From NCBI GenBank assembly GCA_013400115.1, contig VXBP01007598.1, positions 62,001-126,000 of the forward strand: a stretch of DNA of 64,000 bases, given 5' to 3'. Position numbers and translations under genes: made by a program. Below, piece after piece: positions 49,083-59,055 of the stretch. Below the pieces are notes generated by a model. It was not told the origin of the DNA and ran no database searches. It worked only from the letters and a program-made list of their open reading frames with translations. Numbering within the stretch: position 1 is the first letter of the stretch; every line of letters begins with the position of its first letter. This DNA comes from Rhinopomastus cyanomelas. Lineage: Eukaryota > Chordata > Aves > Bucerotiformes > Rhinopomastidae.

Positions 49083-50172
49083 NNNNNNNNNNNNNNNNNN
49101 NNNNNNNNNNNNNNNNNNNNNNNNNNNNNNNNNNNNNNNNNNNNNCTCGCTCTTCCCCAGCCTGGCGGCGCGGGGCATCCGGCGGGTGCAGATCCTGTCG
49201 CTGCGGCGCAGCCTGAGCTACGTGATCCAGGGCATGGCGGACATCGAGAGCCTCAACCTCAGCGGCTGCTACAACCTCACCGACAACGGGCTCGGCCACG
49301 CCTTCGTGGCGGAGATCAGCTCGCTGCGCTCGCTCAACCTGAGCCTCTGCAAGCAGATCACGGACAGCAGCCTGGGCCGCATCGCCCAGTACCTCAAGGG
49401 CCTGGAGGTGCTCGAGTTGGGTGGCTGCAGCAATATAACCAACACGGGGCTCCTACTCATCGCCTGGGGCCTGCAGCGCCTCAAGAGCCTCAACCTGCGT
49501 TCCTGCCGGCACCTCTCCGACGTGGGCATCGGGCACCTGGCGGGCATGACGCGCAGCGCGGCTGAGGGCTGCCTGGGCCTGGAGCAGCTCACGCTGCAGG
49601 ACTGCCAGAAGCTCAGCGACCTCTCGCTCAAGCACCTGGCCCGTGGGCTGGGCCGTCTGCGCCAGCTCAACCTCAGCTTCTGCGGGGGCATCTCAGATGC
49701 GGGGCTGCTGCACTTGTCACACATGAGCAGCTTGCGCAGCCTCAACCTGCGCTCCTGCGACAACATCAGCGACACAGGTATCATGCACCTGGCCATGGGC
49801 AGCCTGCGGCTCTCCGGTCTCGATGTCTCCTTCTGCGACAAGGTTGGGGACCAGAGCCTAGCCTACATTGCACAGGGCCTGGACGGGCTGCGTTCCCTGT
49901 CCCTCTGCTCCTGCCACATCAGTGACGAGGGCATCAACCGCATGGTGCGACAGATGCATGGGCTCCGCACCCTCAACATTGGTCAGTGTGTCCGCATCAC
50001 CGACAAGGGCCTGGAGCTCATCGCCGAACACCTCAGCCAGCTCACAGGCATCGACCTCTATGGCTGCACCCGCATTACTAAGCGTGGTTTGGAGCGCATC
50101 ACCCAGCTGCCCTGCCTCAAGGTGCTCAACCTGGGACTTTGGGAAATGACTGAGAGTGAGAAAGTCAGGTGA
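48966..50172 (+). CDS. FBXL14: FBXL14, F-box and leucine-rich-repeat substrate receptor of an SCF ubiquitin ligase
   Basis: The start ATG at 48966 opens METHISCLFPELLAMIFGYL, the family's conserved N-terminus and first part of the F-box that binds SKP1. Residues 1-39 are read, then a 63-N gap interrupts the F-box. The frame resumes at SLFPSLAARGIRRVQ (49147) and runs through an unbroken series of cysteine-containing LRRs of the type LxSLNLxxCxxIsDxGLxxL to about residue 390. It ends SEKVR-TGA at 50172. Reading the two parts together requires a 59-base gap, giving 400 residues, the length I recall for mouse Fbxl14. In Xenopus and mammals this protein targets Snail-family and related EMT factors for degradation (established knowledge). 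It is essentially one coding exon. No disabling change is visible. Confidence 0.96.
49083..49145. other. 63-base N gap inside the FBXL14 F-box
   Basis: The gap falls after codon 39 and hides about residues 40-58 and two bases of codon 59. With 63 bases the downstream part is one base out of frame, so the gap length is a placeholder or misestimate and not a real frameshift. Confidence 0.95.
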
Positions 50173-50174
50173 GA
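50169..50174 (+). other. FBXL14: Potential 5' splice site overlapping the FBXL14 stop codon
   Basis: The last codons read AAA GTC AGG TGA, which also forms TCAG|GTGAGA, a strong donor. Human FBXL14 is listed with a longer C-terminus made by a small second exon (from memory), whereas the unspliced frame ends SEKVR. Both endings could exist here. Confidence 0.55.
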
Positions 50175-52139
50175 GGAGGGGGGCACCCTGAGACCTCCAT
50201 CTCCTCTGGAGGGACTCGCTGACTGACTGCTGCAGCAGAGGAGAGAAAGAGAAAGGGGCACGCACAGAGCCATGCTATCCGCGCACCCTGGCACTGGAGG
50301 GACAAACGGAGAGAGAGTCTATCCCAGACCCTTCTGTGCTGTTTACCTACTCTTGCTTTGAAGGAAGAGGAGGAGGAAGGGAGGGGGGGAGCAGGAGGAA
50401 AGAGAAAGTACCTATCCTTTCCGAGGTCATGCCTCCAGCTCCACGCTGGGGAGATAGAGCTCCCCCTTCCCCCACAGCATCCTTCCCTGCAGGAGAGGTA
50501 GAAGCCCACACTCTTATGCACTGGGGCTATAGACACCTCTCTTTATCCCCACTCCCCGATTCCATCCCCTCATGCACTAAGGATGGGTAAAGATAAAGAC
50601 AGACCCCTGGTTCTGCCATGTATTCAGAATAGATTATTTTTGGTTTATATAAAGGAGAGTGGGAATGGAGATGGGAACAAACAAACAAACAAACAACAAC
50701 AGCTACATTTATGTACCTGGCCACCCTGTGCTGGGCACAGACACAGCTTTTGGCAGAATAACCGATCCACCTCTGTGCTTGCCTCTCCCCTGTCAGCTGG
50801 GAATTGTGACAGTAATACTGCTCCCTAGGTACATTGATTATTTTTTTTTAAATCTGTTTTCTATCTCCAGTTCCATGTTATTCTCTGCTGTGGGTGGATA
50901 CAACCTCCCACTATTCCAGTTCTCCACTGCACTGAGACTAGGGATAGCTACAGCCTCTCCTTTTGTCAGCATGCTTCTGTGTCATCCTGCACTACAGTTG
51001 ATTGAAAAGCCCAGGCGCTCCATTCTCTCTCCCCATCTCTACTGCAGATGAAGACACCATTTCTTGCTTTTACTGTCTCGGGGGGGACTGGGCACAGACC
51101 CCAGTCTCTTGAGCCTTCCTGTGCACTGGGGGACACAGAGTTACCAAGACTCTTAATTCCCTTTCATAATTCTCTCTTTTTCTCCCCTTCTTCTTGGCAA
51201 CAGGGATAGACATACCCAGCTACATATCCATTCCTCTTTGGGTCAGGGGTGAGCAGGTAAAGGGGTGGCTTGCTTCCCCTCTATGTAGGGGACTTGAGGA
51301 AAAATCTCCAGCTTCATTTCTGCTTCATTTGGAGATAACTGTGACCTGTTTTTATTTTGAAAGGCATGAAAACGTTACAGCTACGAAAACAGCCTCTTAC
51401 TCTCCCATCTATCCCTTGCTTATGTCCTGTAACTGATCCCAGTTTTCCTCACTCATTCTCTTCTTTACAGTATTCATTTTCCTACATGGTTTTATTTTTA
51501 AAGGCATTTGAAGTTGCTGTTCTTGTGGATTTTTAAAGTACATTTTTTTTCTGCTGAATATATTCTATATATATAAATATATATATGATGTCTGGCTACC
51601 TCGTTTTAATTTGTTACTTTTTCCTTGTTTTTTCTTTTCTCCAAAAGCCCTGGAATTCTTACAGGAAAGAGATTTTGAGACTGAAGCATTTTTGTGCCTA
51701 GACTGGAATAATGCCCTTTGGGTTTTTTCTTCCCCCCCCCCCCTTTTTTTTTGTTTTGAAGCTTACCCTGCTGTGTCCCCCTTGACATTTTGGTTGCGCT
51801 TCTCCCTCCCTTTTCACCGGAGGCTGGGGACCCAAACTGTGCTTCTGTATTTTTTTACTCTTCCAGCACAAACATGTCACACGTGAGAATCTGTGCTGAG
51901 GACTGGGCTACTGTTAACAGAAACGTGTAAAGTGCAAGTTCATTTTAAAAAAAGGAAAACCTATATATAGATAGAGAGAGATATATGCAAATGACTTCCC
52001 CTCCCAAATCACCTACAAAAGGTCACTATGCCAAGCTTCCTGTTTGTAGGTGGGGAGGAGCAGAGCTTGCCTGCAGGCCCAGAGGCTGCCCTGTGAGGTG
52101 GAAGAGACTGAAGTTCATCTGTCTTGTCTCTGTGCTGTC

Positions 52140-52145
52140 AATAAA
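52140..52145 (+). terminator. FBXL14: Proximal polyadenylation signal of FBXL14
   Basis: AATAAA in the context GCTGTCAATAAAATGG, followed within 30 bases by TTTTTGTTCTAATTATTTTG, a T-rich downstream element. It is a good candidate cleavage site for a UTR of about 2.0 kb. Confidence 0.65.
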
Positions 52146-52436
52146 ATGGAACTGGGTCTTTAACATTTTTGTTCTAATTATTTTGAAGAAGAAGAGTAAG
52201 TTTGGGGGTTTTTTTAGAGGTTTCTTTTTTTAAAGAAAAGTAGCTTGGCTTCCCCCCCCCCCCCCGTGTTAAAAATCTCAAACACTCCACCGTAACAGGC
52301 CAGACCACGGAGTTCACGCAAACCCAGAGACCCCCTATGGATTAATTGTACTGTTTGTGAATTTGTATAAAAAATAACAAAGATCCTCTTTAAAACATTT
52401 TATATTCTTACAGTAAAAGGTTAAACATATTTATAT

Positions 52437-52442
52437 AATAAA
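52437..52442 (+). terminator. FBXL14: Distal polyadenylation signal of FBXL14
   Basis: AATAAA in ATATAATAAAAGAGG, followed by an A-rich tract at about 52469-52495 and then GTGTTGTCTGTGCTTCTT, a GU-rich element. It would give a UTR of about 2.3 kb. Confidence 0.6.
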
Positions 52443-55198
52443 AGAGGAAATATGAAGTATGTTTTTGAAAAAAAAAAAACCACAAAAAACCAAAACCCCG
52501 TATCTGTGTTGTCTGTGCTTCTTAAAGACATCGTCTGTTGGGTTGGGTAAGTATGCTGCATGGTTCGTGCCAGGAAGGGGCTCTGCCTCTGCTCACTTGT
52601 GTTCCAGTGAGTGATGGGGGAGCCTGGGGCCTCCTTGTAAGATGCTGAGTAACATAATCATGAAGGGTTTGTAAGGAAGGGGTTGAGCTGGACCAGTCTG
52701 ATCTGTCCTGGCACTCATGGCATCCATGGGGAGAAGAGGAGTTCAGCTGCCCATCACTGCCAAACGTCAGCTGTGTCTCGGGTCAGCCAGACTCAGTCTG
52801 CTGAAGCTCAGCAGCAAGTGGACTGAGTGGGCCCTTGGTGGTGAGAGGTGATTCAGTAGCAGAGGTGGGACAGAAGGGCTGAGCTCCAGGTGTCTGGATG
52901 GCAGGTTTTTCATTATCCAACTTGAGGGCCATCCTGGGTGGAAGACCCACCAAATAAAAATGGTTCCCAGCAGTGACAACCACAAAACTTAGGCCCTCAC
53001 AGATGCACAAGGAAAATCCGGAGTATCTTGGTTGTTTCCTACTGCCTAGACAAAGATTAAAGGGGAAGGAAAGTGAGAACGTGCTAAGGACAACCAAGTT
53101 CTAACGATCCTAGGTGTCCTTTGTCCTCTGCCATAATCTTTCTCCTTAGCCTATGGCTTTTAACCCAGCAGGGTCCCTTTTTAGTTTTCCATGATGGGGG
53201 TTTTTTTTAAATTGTTGGAGCTGGAGCTTAAGCGATGTTTATAGAGCAGCGACAAAGCGCAGAGGGTCCCCCAGGCCGGCTCCGTCGCCCCCGCTGCCCC
53301 CTTCCTGCTCGGAAGGAGGGGGAACGCGAAATGGTGGAAGGAGCGGGAGGCATTGTTCAGCAAAGTTAAAAGAGGAGCTGTCCGTGCTCGCTTGCTCAGT
53401 CATGCATACTCAATGCGGCCGGGCCCGGGTCCCTACGGAAAGGAGGAGGGCGATTCTTCCCTCTTTTTAACATTCCTCCCCAGGCCTGGCTGCGTTTAAG
53501 CTGCTTTCCGAGGAGCCGAGGACTAGGGAGGGGGATGGTCTCAAGTTCCTGTACATTTGCATCTTAAGCACTTCCAGCACTGAGCGGGCCACTTTGTTCT
53601 CCAGTCCAACAGCCACGCTGGGGCGCTTGGCCAGGTGAGGAGAGGAGGATGCTCTACCAGAGAAAGTCCTTCCTGGGCCGCCTGCTCGGGGTGACTGCCT
53701 CCACAGTGCTTGGGGTTGTGGCTGGGCACTCTGCTGCCAGCTTTAACCACCCTTCTATGGTGTCACATTTCAAAGAGGAGAATAACGACCAGCTCTGGCT
53801 CTCTCAAACACAACCACCTCCTCCACATCCTAAGGACCTCGACTACCTCAAGGCTTGGACTTCTGGGGTGTGTGTTTTCTCCCCTTCCTCCAGAGACTTC
53901 CAAGCTTTCTGCGGGATGACCGTCACAAAAGCTGCATTGTTTGCTGTCGGGAAAGCCCCTACAATTGGACCCAATGGAGCCTGACACTATATCCATCTTC
54001 CTTTCCTTGGAGGGAGGTGTGGGCTCTGTCCTTACCGTGCTAAGAAAGAAAAACTTCGTGACCAAAAGAGAGGCTATATGTATGAACACTAGAAACAACA
54101 GGAACTCCAGCTCAGGCTTCCATCACTGCTGAAACGTAGCTGCTCCAGGGGTAGGAAGCAGTTCCAGCCAGGGATGGGGAATGAAATACCTCTCATAAGG
54201 TGGGCTTGTTTCTTCTGGGTTTGAGTGAAAATGGCACCTCCTTATTAAGCCACAAGTTTACACAGATAATGGTGGGAGATCCATGTCTAAATACAATGTG
54301 TGTGCTCTCATGCTCTCATTAATTCTGTAATCAGAACTAGGATGGGATTTTTTTTTTCTCCTGAAAAAACCTCAACATCCCCCAAACTTCCTCCCCACTT
54401 CAAAAAAAAAAGCTAAAATCACTGCCCACATGGCCTGGCATGCCTGGCATGCTACGTAGGGGGAACCCAAGCCAAAGGGAGCTGCTGAAACCAGAGCCTC
54501 CCTGAAGCCCAGGTTTAGACACCCTGAGCTGTTCCTGTAGAAGGAGCAAGTGCTCCTCATGCCTTCCTTTCATGCCCCAGTGTGACAGCATGAACTTGGC
54601 CACCGACACAGACCTCTCTATCCAGCAAGGCCAGGGCTGGGAGGATGCATGTGTTTACTAGTAAACAGAAGGGTTTCTTAAAATAAAGAATCCATTGCCA
54701 ACAACCAAACCAATTACCACACGACTCCTCAGGGTAACAAGGAAACTTAATTTTCACTCTCCAGCCGCTCTTGAATTTTTGAACATGACTGGGTTGGCAG
54801 CTGGGGTAGAAAACCATAAAAAAAACCCCCCAACACTATTTGGATGCGAGCTGGAAGTCTCCTGACTGTGCCAGTGAGCCTGTGGTGCCCTAGCAGTGGC
54901 TTCTGTGCCAGCCTGTGCCACTGTGCCCAGCAAAAGTGCTCCCAGCCTATCCAGCTGTGCCTGTTGGTGCAGCAGGGTCCTTTGCCTATGGCTGCACAAG
55001 TCAGGGCACGGAGGATGAACTAAGAACGTGTTTTTATGGACCAGTGACTCTGCGAAGCTGAGGGGCCAAGCTTAGGAGGCAGAGGCAGAAAGCAGAGCAG
55101 AGCAGGACCAACACAAGGGGCTGGACAGGAGCGGTGGTGTCAGGGGACCAAAGGGCAGCCGAGGGGTATGTTGGCTCACAAACTGCAGTCAAGCCCTC

Positions 55199-55218
55199 TG
55201 TGTGTGTGTGTGTGTGTG
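55199..55218. repeat. (GT)n microsatellite
   Basis: An uninterrupted TG/GT run of about ten units, followed by GCGCG. Confidence 0.9.
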
Positions 55219-55790
55219 CGCGTCCCTGGTCTGCAGCAGCTGCTCCCCTAGCCAGAGCTGGTGGCTAGCTCCTCTCCCTGGGAGACAGAGAGGAAAACAA
55301 GGCTCCACCTGGGTCCTGCTGCCCTCGGACTAGCATAAGGGAGGTCCATGCATGACAGATTTATACATTTCATCCCTTCCCACCCCACACCGCGGGTTCA
55401 GCCGAATCGGTTTGTCTTGGTGACTCCGGGGTCCTTTGTTTCCCCGATAATAAATTACAAGGTCACGGGGCAGCTGTCACGCAAACTGCCTGGGGCCTGT
55501 GCTAGGACAAGAGGTGATCTCTGTGCTGCATAGAGAGCTTAGAGCTGGCTACCGAACCTGCCCTTTGGCGGCGAGGGAACGCTTCAAACCAGAGCCGGGG
55601 GGCTGAGACACCCCGAGTTTTGGGACCAAAGCTCGGAGGAGCACAGGCTGCTCCAGGGTTGGTCCCTCGGGTCTGGCAGCCTCGTTAGACACGAAGGCAG
55701 GACGCTTCTAGCACAGCAGACCCTGCGTCTTTGGTTTCCTCTCCCGCTCGTACCTTGAATGACCGCTCCTTAGCCAGCAGCACCGCCCCG

Positions 55791-55840
55791 GACGCGCCGG
55801 CTGGCCACCGGCCCGGACTCGCCGGCTGGCCACCGGCCCG
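55791..55840. repeat. Two-copy 25-bp GC-rich tandem repeat
   Basis: The 20-mer GCCGGCTGGCCACCGGCCCG occurs at 55796-55815 and again at 55821-55840. The copies are preceded by GACGC and GACTC, so the unit is 25 bp with one mismatch. The unit is itself partly palindromic. Confidence 0.95.
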
Positions 55841-58659
55841 AGCCGCTCCGCCAGGCGGCAGCATTGGCCGCCGAGTGTCACCACTGGCGGGTCTGGGGCT
55901 CAACCCCCGCCCCGCCCGCGGCCCCGACTACCTGATCATTTCCTACAATCAATAGTGAGCTCCTGCACGGCTCGTTACCTGCAGAAAGGGAAGTGTCATC
56001 GCTAATGGGGAAAAAGAGGTTGGAAGTAACTTGCCTGAGGTTACGTCCCAAATCACCTCTCCCCTCTCCCAGCTGCTGGGTCTGCATCTCCGACCGGGAC
56101 TTATCGGGGACCACCCATGTGGATCAAAGGCCAGGGCAGCTCTTAGAGCTGCACATGCTGGCCCTCTTCATGGTGTGCCCTCCTGAGAGGCACCTGTCCA
56201 TTTGCAAAACACCTGCCCAGACCACACCAAATACACCAAAGACTGACCGAGTGGCTGTGGCTTTGCAGGGGCCTGGACTGCCCATCCCCTTCCCCTCCTC
56301 TCCACTGGTTTCAGGTGTAGCGTTCCACGGGCACACTGAGGGGGAGTGGACCACAAGGGTGGACGTCATCTCCCACACACACCTGCTTGGGTGCCCGCAA
56401 GACGGGGAGGCTGCGAGCGTCTGGGTGTAACTCCCACCCTGTCCCCAGTGCCAAAAACAAGCATGTTAAAGCTAATCTACCCCTGTCTCAGCTCAACTGC
56501 TTTTCTGTGACTAAGCCCCTTATAATGGTTTTACTAAAATCCCCTTTTGATGGAAAAAATCCCAGCTGGAAGTTTCGGGCAGCAGCACAATGCGCAAGTC
56601 TGCGTGTCCCTTTCCCTGACTTCACAAAAGCCTCTAATCGAGTGGAAAATTTGCTGGGGGCCAGAGGTTTAGGCCTGCAATTATTTTTTAAGGGATTATC
56701 AAGAGAGAATGGGGGTGCTTACGACCCTCCCTCTCTTTGTGTATTGCTCTGTGCCGCTTTCAGACAGAAAGCTAAACCACCGCAGCTGGATCCAGCAAAA
56801 CCGGGCAACACGCCTGCTCTCCTCTCTGTCCTACAAGGCAGACCACAGCCTCCAGCTTAGACCAGTCCCAGTCCAGCACAATGCAACGAACATAAATGCT
56901 TTTCCACAGAAGCGACACTACAAGTTTTCTTTAAAAGGAAAAGCTGGAGAAAAAGCAACTGATTTCAGTCCTGCAAGCCTCGCTGTGCTGAAAAATCACG
57001 GCGCAAGCGGGGATGCAGTCCACAGGACGGGCTGGGCTTTGGCTCTGCAAAGCCATTATGCAGGAGGTCTTACAACATCCAGTTATTTGCAGCGAGCTCC
57101 AAGAAAGACTTGGCACCAAAGACACATTCACTGCAACACCCAGCTTTCAAGGGCCTAGGTCCAAGGGTGGACCCTGGGTCTAGGGTCCTTACTGTTTTCA
57201 CAGCCTCCAAGAAGAGTTAGACACTACTGAGGCCCCAAAACAACTTCTCGCCCGGCACGGAGCCACTTAGTGTCAGTATGTTTAGCACGGGGTGGCCAGA
57301 GACGAAACATCGCTGGTCCTCCTGCCCGAAGAGCTTCATACCTTGGTCAGAGCTGCCCGGAGCTGCCTACACTCACACACCAAAATTAGGTGCTTCTCCA
57401 CCGTCAAACTGCTGTGCCGGCAGTTGTGTACCAGCGAGCAAACCATGCCCAGAGCAAAGAGCAGCGCGCCTTGCTTTTAGTAGCCCAAGGGAAAAAAGAT
57501 ACCTGCTTCAGTTCCTCCGTTCCCTTGCGGCACTGCAAGCCTACTCCTCCCCCAGAGGAGGCACGAGCCAGTGGCCCTCAGGCAACACTATTCCCACCTG
57601 AACTGCGCTAGAGTGCGGATGAGCGTTCCAGACTTCACCCAAAAACACAGCACCGAAGGAAGGCATGTTACAGACCGCGAGCGCTTACGATGGGGGCCAC
57701 TCTCCTTCTGAAAGCTCTGCATGGAAGTCACTGCCAAAGTCCCACACATAATCACCGACAGTCCTGTGCCCAGAGCCTCCCAACAGCGTGTGAGGAGGTT
57801 CTAGCACCCCTGCCCTCTCCACACCATTCTCCTGAGGAACGGGCCTCGCAGACAGAAGAGTTCCAAAACAGCAAGACTGCCACAACTGCAGACATACTGT
57901 GTCACTCGGGGGCCTGGTGTTGAAGGATTCTTCAGTACATGCAGCTGCATATTGTTATGAGCATTCAAAGAAGCTGCTGTACCCCAAAAAAAGGAAGGCC
58001 AAGTACTTCTCATGAAAGCTGGGGGTTTCCAGGATTGCTGCTGCGCCAGCAAACAATCCGGAGCCGGGACAGATATTCACGGCAGAAATTCTAGGAGAAG
58101 CTGCAAGCGCCTGAAGACCACCTACGCAACATCTGCACATCTCATCAACCAGGTGTCGCTCCCTGAAGCACATAGTTTGGGCAGACGTCCAGCGTGCCAC
58201 TCCTACCACCCCTGGCTCCCACCAGAACAATGTCACGCACTGCCTACAGCTACGTGCACAGCGAGGAACGCCAACCCCGAGCTCAGAGACATCTGTCATT
58301 CACCCAGGAATATGTTGTGTTGGTGCAAAACCAGCCCACAGCTGCGAATTGTCAGGAACATATTTGAGGTATCACACTCACTGAGGGGGAACAGAAAAAC
58401 TGCTCTGCCTACAGCTGCCCAAAAGCAACTGCAGCACTTTAAGACAAAACCTTCTAGGGAGGCACACAGAGACGTCAGGGGAGAAGGTCCAAGAGAGACA
58501 CGATGCGCACGCACTCCAGAACACACGTCACAACGTCCTGAATGCAAAGAGGAGTTCATCACGCCAACAACTTTCACACTGTGTGCAGACATACCCTCTC
58601 TACAAAGGCACCTAGTGTGGCTCTGGCTGTTTGGTCCAGGAACGTCACCACTCTGTGAT

Positions 58660-58740
58660 GACCTGGCAGTGCTAGGCCAAAGGCTGGATTTGATGATCTC
58701 AAAGGTCTTTTCCAAACAAAGAGATGCTGCGATTCAAAGA
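58660..58740 (+). repeat. CR1 LINE 3'-end fragment
   Basis: GCTAGGCCAAAGGCTGGATT leads into TGATGATCTCAAAGGTCTTT and TCCAA, followed by a degraded GATT-type tail. This is the CR1 3' terminus in plus orientation. Confidence 0.85.
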
Positions 58741-58764
58741 CGGGAATCCTTCACGCGTTAGCCA

Positions 58765-59055
58765 AGAATCACAGACCATGACAGAATCACAGAACATCAG
58801 GGATTGGAAGGGACCTCGAAAGATCATCCAGTCCAGTCCCCCGGCCACAGCAGGATCACCTAGACCAAGTCACACAGGAACACATCCAGGCGGGTTTTAA
58901 ATGTCTCCAGAGAAGGAGACTCCACAACTCCCCTGGGCAGCCTGTTCCGGTGCTTCGTCACCCTCAGTGTGAAGAAGCTCCTTCTCATATTTGTATGGAT
59001 TATACGTATTGCCCCTTGTCCTATCACTAGACAACACTGAGAAGAGCCTTCCATG
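58765..59055 (-). mobile_element. CR1 LINE fragment
   Basis: It begins AGAATCACAGACC and has a second AGAATCACAGAACATC copy of the tail repeat. It continues GGATTGGAAGGGACCTCG, TTTAAATGTCTCCAGAGAAG, CCTGGGCAGCCTGTTCCGGT, GTGTGAAGAAGCTCCTTCTC and GCCCCTTGTCCTATCACTAG. It is the reverse complement of the CR1 3' part, so in minus orientation, about 290 bp long. Confidence 0.92.

Larger units (their letters stand above)
50173..52460 (+). other. FBXL14: FBXL14 3' UTR
   Basis: About 2.3 kb of non-coding, increasingly AU-rich sequence with T and AT runs (51547-51590, 51961-51985) and no competing gene. Two AATAAA signals end it at alternative points. Frames of up to 130 residues within it show no protein resemblance. 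Confidence 0.75.

Noticed and set aside
48245..49299. Long minus-strand frames (up to 313 residues) opposite FBXL14
   Set aside because: They are shadows of the GC-rich promoter and coding exon, run through N gaps, and have proline-, arginine- and alanine-rich low-complexity translations.
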